NCBI GenBank assembly: GCA_004794785.1
Contig: SJOL01002939.1
Coordinates: 319,115 to 383,114, forward strand
Source of the DNA: Opisthorchis felineus
Taxonomy: Eukaryota > Platyhelminthes > Trematoda > Opisthorchiida > Opisthorchiidae
Reading direction: 5' to 3'
Length of the DNA: 64,000 bases
The translations under genes were made by a program, and so were the position numbers. The notes beneath the pieces are model-generated. The model was not told where the DNA came from. It searched no databases and worked only from the letters and a program-made list of their open reading frames with translations. Position 1 is the stretch's first letter. Each line of letters opens with the position of its first letter. Positions 52,340 to 60,935 of the stretch are shown one piece after another.

Positions 52340-52580
52340 CAATAAAGAGCAAGTTGAACCAATGTGGCTTCTTCCTCAAGGCCTTCTGCCATCGTCTAAT
52401 AATAATCCGTAACACCCCTTCGATGCCTAGCTACCATGCTACCCGAATGGAACACAAGAGCTGAGATACTGCCAGGTTACCCAAGCCAAGCAGCCGCGAT
52501 GCCGAGATTGGGGTCGAACCATGAACTTTCCGGTCATCAAGCTCACGCCTTAAACACAAAGCTTTCTCGAGCTCACTGTT
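52340..52580 (-). mobile_element. tRNA-derived SINE-like element
   Basis: Minus strand: a box A-like segment (TGTGTTTAAGGCGTGAG, 52558-52542) and a box B-like GGTTCGACCCC (52520-52510) at tRNA-like spacing. An unrelated body follows, ending near 52400 with ATTATTATTA. The tRNA cloverleaf is not intact, so this is not a functional tRNA gene. The body differs from family 2 and has no HHR motif. Confidence 0.5.
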
Positions 52581-54610
52581 GGCACGTACTTCCCCGTAAG
52601 CCTACAAGCAGCTTTCCCACCACTATTACAACCTGAAAAAAGCTAACCTGAGTGTGGCAAGAATAGTGGGCCACAAACGGGGAACCTGTCAAACCACAGA
52701 TTGGCTCCGTCCTCATAACTGGCGCTGTAAAACTGTCAGTAATACCTGCGAGGTTCCATTGCACTGGTCACCTCAGTGACTAACTTCTCACTAAATTTAT
52801 CAGCGAGACGCTCTAAACGTTCTATTGTTTGTCCATAACTGCGTAACCTGCCACTGTTTTTTTCGAGCACGTATGTGCTCGGTTTTATGTGGATATGGCT
52901 CTCAGTCTGTTCGAGTAAATCATTTTCACAGGCAATGTCTGATGCAGTGGTTGGGTCGAAGTCAGCGGCCTATCAGAATCAGAGTCAGAGTTGTGTCTCA
53001 GTCGACTTTTGCAACCCAATTTTTCTTGTCATACAGTCAAACCGTACTCTACAACATAGCGAAATTCCCAAAAGCTACCGCCAGCACTATTAAGCAGGCA
53101 GATCTAAGATATGGGGTCGGATACATAGCCACCTTTATTGAATCTCCCGTTGGACCTGGTGGATCTGTTTAGAGTGCCCTAATAAGTACGTTTTATACAG
53201 CATGTTGCGCATCTCACATTTTCACTTCCTAAGACGTCCACTGTTTCCATTTTTCCGGCGACACCTATTCATTTTTCAGCCTTTCCTCGACTTACTGTAG
53301 ACACAATACTTTTATAGCCCTCTTTCTTTGCATGTCGCCGTCCTGTAGTCCGTACCACAATGATTGGCGTTGCGATCTGGCGGAAGGGATATTTAAAGAG
53401 TACTCAGTGACCTGTGTAGGCAAAGCCACGTGTCAAATATGTGCTGCCATGCCACAGATCTCTAAAAAGTAGTACAATCTTGTCCGGTATCATCAAACTA
53501 TGCAAATCTTGTCAGCTCAGCATTATGGACGGTCCATTCGTGCAACCGTTGTTGATGAACGGCTAACTCGGAACGTGTGACTAGATGGTTTGATTATTTC
53601 TTGGAAATCCGGACAGGCTGTGACAGTATGAGTTAATGCAAAGAACATACAAATGACGCTTATTTGCTTACGTCTACAAGGCGCATTTCGATGCTGGTAA
53701 GCATTCACTGCGAGGGATTGACCAATGGTTCTCTTTGGGCTCAGTTTGTGGGGCATCAGGGAATCTTCGTGATATGTTCAGTATTTGTTTACGGGGACAC
53801 CAGGTGAAGGGATCTTACTCTTACGTCAGTTTACTGGTTTTTTAAGCGTTTATATTGGCTCAGGTTTTGTTCTAGGTAACCAAATTATCATAGTTTTTAA
53901 TTTCACTATTCATCATTGTCATCAGATGGCAAACATTAAAACCACCGGCAACTCAAAAGAAACCAAAGAACGGCGGTTGGTTAAACTTGAGTTTATACTA
54001 CTTCCAGAAATGTGTTTGAAGCGCGTTTCTGTAAAACTATTAACATTTTACTCCGTTAAAGAAGCAGTCTGTGCAAACGGACGCATTTTATTAGAGTAGA
54101 GCCATCTGATAATCCGTCACCTAGCTAGTGTGAAAGTGAGACCTGGTAAGCTATAGCTGGATGAGTGAGAAAAAATCTCAACAAAAATGAGGCGAAGTGC
54201 CATATTAACAGAGGTTTTGTTGCTATCTTCAGAGTATTAAAACGCCCCGTCGAATTTTACAAGGTTTATTCAGCTTAGGGCAAACCTTTCGTTGGGAATG
54301 CTTCTACAAAAACAGCAGTAGTGTTACAAAGAAGCAGACATCAGTCGATTTTGTAAACCATGCCGATTCGATTTGACTAGCAATCATCGGGTGGTCCTTC
54401 ACTTGATGCTTAGACTAAAGGTTGTCGACATTTGATCGGAAGTTGAAAAGGTCTTAAAAAATCCTGATTATGCGCAGTTCATGCACATTCTGTATGAACG
54501 GAAAATCTGGAAGTGGCTATCCATTCAGATTCGTATGCCAGGATTCGACTACCAAGTCGAGTCTTCTAATGCTTTGCCGAAACCAAAATTCATAAGTATT
54601 GTCCGATAAG

Positions 54611-54830
54611 CACAATACGCTAATCATGAGGTTGCTGAAAAATCTCTGACAGCCCACGACCGGTTTCGCGGTAAACGCAGGTAAACGCAGTCTCGAATAT
54701 CGTACCAACTAAAACATGAGGCGGTCTCTTGCAGCTCATTCAGCTGCTTCGGAACATCATAAACCAGAGTTTCAGTTGGTTTCCAGATGAGTCTTCCGTG
54801 AAAACCAAATTGGTATGCAGAAGAGTGTAT
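54611..54830. mobile_element. family 1 copy: inverted HHR 3' half followed by sense tail
   Basis: 54620-54668 is the minus-strand 3' half of the HHR (GCGAAACCGGTCGTGGGCTG read backwards). A tandem of GGTAAACGCA follows, then the sense tail: CTCGAATATCGTACCAACT, AACATGAGGCGG, AAAACCAAATTGGTATGC, ending AGAGTGTAT. The CUGAUGA half is absent. Confidence 0.65.
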
Positions 54831-55709
54831 AAGTTGTACTGTTCGATAACGTTAAGCGGAGATACTCTCTCTGGATATCACATTCAATTTTAAGAAAAAT
54901 GATGCACTATCTGCAGTGGTGTAGTGCTCTCGGAAACGGAAACCTCCCAAAAGCAAGCGTAGTCGATAGATGGTCCTTCGGCATCAGGACTACAGGAGAC
55001 CTTTCATGGGAACCAACTGCACTTTTCAGGTCACAATAGGCTTCGGTGCCCACCTACCGATTTAAGGCCTAATTGTCATAAGATGTGGATTGGTTATTTT
55101 GACATTGAGGCAGAAGTTTCGTTTCGCTGAACTTGGTGGACTAGTTTGCTGCCGGCACGATGCACAAGACGAAGAGCCAAAGTTCAGTGATCAGTGTTGC
55201 AGTAGTGGTTCCGTGATGGTTTTTCAATTCTCATAAGAAAGCATCCACTTACTAGGACTCTGAGTGATTTCCAGTTTCCTCCGGTTTCTGGAAACAGGCC
55301 TGGATCCACGGTCAGTCCTCATGATAATGCACTTGCATACCCAACCTACTTCACAGTTATTGGTTTACAACATTAAGACTCTGAATGGACTATCTCAGAG
55401 TCCAGAGTTTATTCTCACTGAAAATGTCTGCGAGCTACTAACCAGAAAGATTTTAGCAAACATGCAGCCGAGTACTCATACTCTGAATAAACTGAGGTCT
55501 AATTCCATGCAGGAGAGGGAAAAATTAAAACCCGAGTTTGTGGGGAAAGTATTCAAACGCATAAGAAAAAGACGTGTTTTAGTCAAAACCAATGAAAATT
55601 ACTCCAGTTTTGACCGTGTGATTATTCTGATCAACTGAACAGTGTTTTTCCAGCAGCATTCCTTACCTATTAAATACACTGACCACAATAAATTGACCGC
55701 ATATTCACC

Positions 55710-55897
55710 TCACACTCCTGCTGTCCTGGCGCAGTCATTTTGGCAAGTCCACACCAAGGAGCGAAATCACTGAACCTCAGTTTCACATTTGTTCAAGCTC
55801 ATCAACAATTCATATGCTTTGGCATTGCAGAGGTTTGAACTCTGGACATCTGAAATGCCAGGCGGGCGTGTTATTACCACTCCACCAGTGCGGGCGG
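55710..55897 (-). mobile_element. family 2 tRNA-HHR SINE, copy A
   Basis: The minus strand starts with a tRNA-like head: ACTGGTGGAGTGGTAATAAC (box A-like) and GAGTTCAAACC (box B-like). An HHR relic (55770-55812) reads UUGAUGAGCUU (C3 to U), an eroded stem II, GAAACUGAGGU, then CAGUG. A shared 3' body follows (CCAAAATGACTGCGCCAGG, ACAGCAGG). Aligned by eye with copies B, C and D. Confidence 0.7.
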
Positions 55898-56040
55898 AAT
55901 CACCAGACTGCGTAGTCCCGATAGGTGCGTCAATCTATCGACGCGAGTAGGACAGTTACTGGGTGGTCGTTTGAACCGCCAAACAGCCAGTCACAAAGCT
56001 TAAGCTTGAACAGGTTCAATTGTTCAGGCGTGATAATTCA

Positions 56041-56228
56041 GCGTGCGTTGTTGGTGTAGTGGTAACATGCTGGACTCACATGCCAGGTGTCCGGTGTTCA
56101 ATTTATAGCACCGCCAAAGATATGGGTTGCTGATGAGCTCTAGTAAGCATGAAACTGGAGTTAAGTGCTTCCGACTGTTGACATGGACTCGCCAGAATAA
56201 CCACGCCAGGACAGGACTGTTCAAACTA
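56041..56228 (+). mobile_element. family 2 tRNA-HHR SINE, copy B
   Basis: Clear tRNA-like head: GTTGGTGTAGTGGTAACATG (box A-like) and TCCGGTGTTCAAT (box B-like) at normal tRNA spacing. An HHR relic (56124-56168) follows, with intact CUGAUGA (56130-56136), damaged stem II, GAAACUGGAGUU and AAGUGC. The 3' body reads GACTCGCCAGAATAACCACG, CCAGGACAGGA, TGTTCAAAC. Confidence 0.75.
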
Positions 56229-56549
56229 GACTGGTGTGAACAAGAATTCTACGAACCCCGCAAATACTTAAAAATAAATAGACTCGCCAGACACCAATTT
56301 CGATTCTAAGCGCATCGTCGACAGAGAAACTAGAAAAAAACTTTTAACATAGCTTTCATGTACTACGTATAGGCCTTCCAAAAATACTTTTCAATGATAG
56401 GCAACTTCCCCCAGTTTGACAGTACAGGCGAACACATCTGCAGTCTCTTTGAAATGCGACCACTCTTAGGAGAGGCGAGATAATTAGTTTCAAGTGTTGG
56501 CGGTTGCGAAATTTTGTAGGATACATACTCACATGACCCTCGTTTGAAC

Positions 56550-56735
56550 AATCGTCCTCCTATCCCGACGCAATCATTCTGGTGAGTTCATACCAAAGGG
56601 GGAAGCACTGACTCGAATTTCGCTCTTATTATAGCTCATCAGTAGTGCATATCCAATGGCCGTGTCCAGGTTGGAACTCAGTACATCTGACATGCGAGGC
56701 GATCGTATTACAACTACTACACCAGCGCGCGCTGG
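56550..56735 (-). mobile_element. family 2 tRNA-HHR SINE, copy C (best preserved)
   Basis: Minus strand: head GCTGGTGTAGTAGTTGTAAT with ACTGAGTTCCAACC as box B-like, then the HHR 56648-56605, then the body ACTCACCAGAATGATTGCG, GATAGGAGGACGATTGTTCA. No open reading frame of note. In layout (pol III-type head plus hammerhead) it resembles the Sm-alpha elements of Schistosoma; I cannot show sequence homology to them. Confidence 0.75.
56605..56648 (-). ncRNA. hammerhead ribozyme motif, complete core (family 2)
   Basis: Minus strand: GCACUA, CUGAUGA (56642-56636), stem II GCUAU/AAGAGC with AAUA loop, GAA (56621-56619), stem III AUUCGAGU, C17 (56610), then AGUGC. All invariant core bases are present. 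Comparing the four copies, the ancestral stem I appears to be GCACUG with CAGUGC, stem II GCUCU/AGAGC and stem III ACUCGAGU; this copy has lost one base after the cleavage site. Stem III is again self-complementary, which suggests dimer-dependent cleavage. Confidence 0.8.
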
Positions 56736-56775
56736 ACTCATCCGAATTTTTTCTTGCGTCTGAACAGGTGAACAT

Positions 56776-56960
56776 GTTCGCGCTTGAGTGGTGGGCGGAA
56801 CGCCCGACGCTTCGAGTTCAACCCCTCGCACGGTCACTGAATATGCACTACTGATGAGCTCTACTAAGAGCTAAACTCGAGTCCAATGCATCCCTCCGTA
56901 TGGTATAGATTCGCGAGAATAACTGCTTCAGGACAGGAGGACGATTGTTCAAACGAAAGT
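56776..56960 (+). mobile_element. family 2 tRNA-HHR SINE, copy D
   Basis: The head is diverged (GCTTGAGTGGTGGGCGG, with CGAGTTCAACCCC as box B-like). HHR at 56845-56889, then the body TTCGCGAGAATAACTGCTTC, AGGACAGGAGGACGATTGTT. It lies head to head with copy C. Confidence 0.7.
56845..56889 (+). ncRNA. decayed hammerhead ribozyme (family 2)
   Basis: GCACUA, CUGAUGA (56851-56857), perfect stem II GCUCU/AGAGC with ACUA loop, UAA in place of GAA (G12 to U at 56872), perfect palindromic stem III ACUCGAGU (56875-56882), C17, CAAUGC. The G12 change should block catalysis although the fold is well kept. Confidence 0.75.
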
Positions 56961-58773
56961 TATGTGTGTGTGTTCTACCAAATAATTAGTTGTTTTTCTT
57001 GTAATGTTTGATGCTTGGTTGTCTCCCTCCTCGAGGAGGCAACGGTATGATATGCAGACAGCTGCATTTGTTCTACCTTGTAAATTTTATGGAAGTTAAC
57101 TGCTAAATATGCAGTCAAGTGATGAATTAAAAAGCAAAACATGTGACTACAAATGCTTCTAAACAGCACTAGTTTGAGATTCAGTCTCTAGAATAACCGG
57201 GACAAAAGCTGTTGAAAGCGATTACACATGTTAGCGCTATGCATTTCGATACTTAGATTTTCCCTGCGCCTGAGCAAAATCAGAACTTTCAGGCCTTACC
57301 GGCAAGGAAACACTCAGCATGAGTAAATCCACAAAAGTGCTTGAAATTTCCAGGTATGTCTGTATGAGATGAAACAGATGCAATGGCCATCAGGGCTTTA
57401 TGCAGGCCAGTCATCAAGCACCGAAGAGCGAACCAATATAAATCTGCTTCATTGATCTGCTTTATCGGTCATACATGTGACAAATTTTTCATCCGTCTAT
57501 CAAGTTCAAACAGGGTGCTTCATTTTGGGCATCCCTTAATGCGGGGCACTTCTACCCGGAAACATAAACGAACTAGAGGTCAGAAGTTCAATGACGCATG
57601 AGGTTTCGTTGATGCCTGCACAACCCCCGTCCAAAAAAATTTCTGCGGTCTCCAAAACTGAGTTAACCCCAAAGGACTCAGTCAGATTCATTGATTCCCG
57701 AGCAACGTCAGCATAGGCTCCGCCCAGCGTTTATATCACTTACACTATGAATAGACGTTCAGTTTGATAAACACTGACGACAGACAAGTTCGTATGGAAT
57801 TTCAGCCAATTAGATTCATGCGCAACGTCGGTTTTTTGTGGGAAAACGCCTTGCATCGGTGACGATGACTGCTCTCGAATTTCTTAGACATTTTTACACC
57901 CGTCATCAACACCAGTCTGTCTGCATTGTTTTGTAGATTTTGACGGTTAAGAAGCCCTTTATCCATTTCACGTTATAGTTTATACTTTTTCACATCCCCC
58001 CACGTGCGACCTAGTAAGGTTGATTTGCCATTTTTGAAGCTTGCAAATTGTTCGATTTCAGAGGAATTTCAGGTTGATTTTATTTTTAGGCCAGTTTTTT
58101 CGCCGTCGTCAACAATTCGCGCGAGGGTGTACACTTGCACGCCCGTGAAAATGTCAGTTGCACCTGACACACCCAGCCATAATTCTCGTTCGCTAGCTTG
58201 TTCGAAAACAGGAGGACAAGCGGAGGATTAATGGCACTGACACGTCCAATTTTCGTCCATCCCAGGGTTTTTCACCTGGTCATTTGTTGTAACGCTGCAG
58301 TTGGTTTGGTTTTAGTTAGGGTACACACTTGCTCGTTCGTTCACTCGTTCACTCGCAGGTTCGTTAGTTGGCTTGTCAGCTAGCTTGCGCGTTTAGATAC
58401 TCGCACAGTTAATCCAACACGGGGATTAGAGACTGAGAATGACGTGAGCAAATTTATCAGGTTTGAAGGCTTAAAAATAAACTATAGGTGAAGGGTGGAA
58501 CGAACTCATTTATTCGATATTTCGCCTAGGAATTACCGAGGCGGAAAGCACTGTGAAAAACTTGCTGAGAACTAACTGTTCCCGCACCCAGAAACTTTCT
58601 ATATGGAACCTCAGGTGTGCTGTTCGTAAGCTTAGTGAACTCGAACTAATGACGCCACGCTTATTATTCCTTCCTTCCTTAGATCCATTCAGTGATCATT
58701 CATTTTATTAACAGCCCATTTCTTGCAAGCAATCTCACTACTGATGTTTATATCAATTTTACTTTCGAAACAC

Positions 58774-58791
58774 TTCTCTCTCTCTCTCTCC
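58774..58791. repeat. CT microsatellite
   Basis: Nearly pure CT run of about 18 bases. Confidence 0.85.
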
Positions 58792-58940
58792 ATTTTCCCG
58801 AGGCTTCCTGAAAAATCAAATCATTTCTTTTTCTCGAATGGGCTGCGCAACTCTTTTAGAGTCTCATTTGAGTCTAAAATACCATCATCTTCCTTAGTAG
58901 ATGAGTGTTTGCTTTCCTGAACAAGTGTATTTTCCTGAAA

Positions 58941-59275
58941 GAACTCTACTCATAAGATCGCCGAACACTCTTCGACGGCACACGACCGGTTTCAAGTTGA
59001 ACATGAGGTTGGCGGAAGCTCATGGACTACGCCCACCTAATGAGTTTCAAGAAGGGTTAAACCGGTGGTGGTCTTTTGACAAGTTTTCAGCAACCTTACA
59101 AGTGGTATTTCGTCAGAAATTATACCACGATATCTTGAATATTTCCCAACTGAATCATGAGACAGTCTGTGTAGCATATTTAGTTGAAGAATATCACAAT
59201 AGAGCGATTCAGCTGGGATTTAGCTTCATCCAAAACCAAATTAATCTGCAGATGGATTTACTTCGCAAATTTGTT
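58941..59275 (+). mobile_element. family 1 foldback copy with decayed HHR and tail
   Basis: Same architecture as the 19 kb copy: an inverted HHR 3' half (CACACGACCGGTTTC at 58979), a sense HHR (59031-59073), then the tail (ATATCTTGAATATTTCCCAA, ATGAGACAG, AAAACCAAATTAATCTGCA). A 137-codon open frame (58901-59314) runs through it; since it is read through a ribozyme repeat it is not taken as a gene. Confidence 0.65.
59031..59073 (+). ncRNA. decayed hammerhead ribozyme (family 1)
   Basis: GCCCAC, CUAAUGA (G5 to A), remnant stem II, UAA in place of GAA (G12 to U), intact ACCGGU (59061-59066), G instead of C17, then GUGGUC. Stem I is partly kept. Three core positions are lost, so it should be inactive. 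Confidence 0.65.
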
Positions 59276-60479
59276 TTTACGTTTAACTTGTTCCAGTCGA
59301 CAGAGGTAATTTGAACATCTAATCCTAATTGCTGATTCATTCGACAACTCAAAAGTGCCTTTGCTTTCAGGCCAGGAAGGTTAGGATGGATTTAGTCAAC
59401 TCGGGCGGTGTGGTATGTCTTTCCATGCGGGAATAACTGATGAAGAACAGCTCAGACTGCATGTACTCTTTTAATGCGACAATTCCGTTAGCCTGGCCTC
59501 CCTTTGTCAAGGGGGTAAAGTGGACAGGATCGTGCCCATCCTTGTGAACACCCTTGATCATGGCATAATTTCAGAGGAAATTAAGGTTTGTTCATGAAAA
59601 TGCACTTTAGCCGTCTTTTTGGTGAAGTGACGTAGTTCGCACAGCGTTTCAACTTCAGTGGTGCTTTGGTTTTGTACCTGTTGCCCAATTTGGAAAAAAG
59701 GCTGTTGTGAAGATTCTTTATGCCCGCTGACTCGAAAAACTTTCCAGATAACAGATCGATTGCAGCAAAATTAGCTAGCTGACCATAGCTAATGAGAATA
59801 AATTCCCGTTGCAACACAAACTTTACATTTATTGTGTGGGAAACCTTTACAGCCCAGAAAGCACTCACCGTCAACCACATGGGCGTCATTCCTACTTAAT
59901 GTTTAACGCATCTGGGATTTTGGGCTGACTGAGACCTCAGTTGCCTTGGCAGCCCGCAACTTCAGGTTAGCAACTCACACTAACGAACCTCCATACGGGC
60001 CGAGTCATAGTGGCTACATCATGTACTTGGCCTCTAGGTCCGTTATCCGGAGCAAATCGCCAAGCAAACCACTTCTTCTCTAAGACTTCTTTCATGAGTG
60101 GGGGGTGATGCGCAGGTCACACAGCAACGTTTGACACATGAAGGCCAGATGAGATATGAACCTGGCTGGTTGCTATCCTGTCAGATCATAGACATGGGGA
60201 CAGGCAGCATGTCAGGTCAGACGCCCACATCCAGCGTTTGCTAATATAAGCTTTCCAGATTTTGCTGCACATAACATAGATATGCGGTTTCTGATGCCTA
60301 ACATTCAACCTTAATTCTGAAATTCGAAACAAAATAGGGTTGCCTCCCATGACTCTGGAAACACTGACCGATATGCGATAAAAACCCACGGGTTACCTGT
60401 TTTCTTAGTTGCACTTCGTAGGATGAGAAATAGCAAGGAATAATGAAACTCATAACCAAGTTGCACAAGCGGAACTTAC

Positions 60480-60935
60480 CGATGTCGCGCCCGGTGATTC
60501 TACTGAAGAGGTGGAAGAAGAAGAAAGTGTTGCGCCTATTGCATTAGCTATTGTGACGAATTCGGAAGTGTTGGAACCTTTCTCCGAATGGTTAGACGTA
60601 CATTTGAAGGCCTCGCGGTCGCGCGAGTCATAAGGAGCAGTAAGGGCGTCGGTTGAGCGTGACGGTGGCGGAGGAACATCTGGACGGCTGTTGTTGTATA
60701 CACCACTGCTTAGCTGCCCATTCGAGCCGCCCAAAGAGGTGTAGACATGTGCAGGCTGTACGTTATCTCCGATGTCACTGAATAAGTTTGGTGTGGAGGG
60801 TCGATTAGGGAGCGGACTTGACGCTGACCCAGTGGATCCCGCAGATTCTCTGTCATCACAAACTAAATCTAAGGGCATTTTTCCTTTTAAGCAGGCAATA
60901 TATCTCGCGCAAAAGCTGTCACACAATTCGTGAAC
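60480..60935 (-). CDS. Meis: Meis exon a: MEIS domain second half (HM2) and Ser-rich linker start
   Basis: 456 nt, 152 codons, phase 0 at both ends. The acceptor reads TTTTAG before GTT CAC GAA, the donor TCG then GTAAGT. Residues 1-30 contain [12 protein letters not shown], then [11 protein letters not shown] and DDRE. This is the conserved second helical block of the MEIS domain, which contacts PBX/Exd and takes part in nuclear localisation control. The intron just before VHELC matches the known exon boundary of animal MEIS genes. Residues 31-152 are a Ser/Pro/Thr-rich region ([13 protein letters not shown] patches, Ser runs near the end) with no fold I can recognise. The preceding exon should end in the equivalent of HLLELEK; I did not find it up to 64000. 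Confidence 0.96.

Larger units (their letters stand above)
51692..60479 (-). other. Meis intron a-b
   Basis: 8788 nt, GTAAGT donor and TTCCAG acceptor, phase 0. The most repeat-dense intron: a tRNA-like SINE (52340-52580), family 1 copies at 54611-54830 and 58941-59275, and four family 2 tRNA-HHR SINEs between 55710 and 56960. A 104-codon frame (53785-54099) and a 124-codon frame (55264-55638), both plus strand, have no recognisable domain. Confidence 0.85.
11098..60935 (-). other. Meis: Meis/homothorax-class TALE homeobox gene, 3' part (seven exons)
   Basis: Seven exons splice in phase to an 813-residue C-terminal part of a MEIS-family transcription factor. Seen: the second half of the MEIS (PBX/Exd-binding) domain, a very long low-complexity linker, a full TALE homeodomain with the PYP three-residue loop extension, and a Ser/Gly/Ala-rich C-terminus. 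Homeodomain residues [19 protein letters not shown] and [12 protein letters not shown] mark MEIS rather than PREP/PKNOX, which has VLPK and TNLTLLQ instead. Known for the family: nuclear DNA binding to TGACAG-like sites as a heteromer with PBX/Extradenticle, patterning limbs, eye and axis as a Hox cofactor. The N-terminal MEIS-A exons are not visible before the window ends at 64000. Assignment to the MEIS class is very secure; organism and isoforms are not. Confidence 0.97.

Noticed and set aside
58901..59314. 137-codon plus-strand open frame
   Set aside because: It runs through a foldback hammerhead repeat; the translation has no domain and other copies are not open in this frame.
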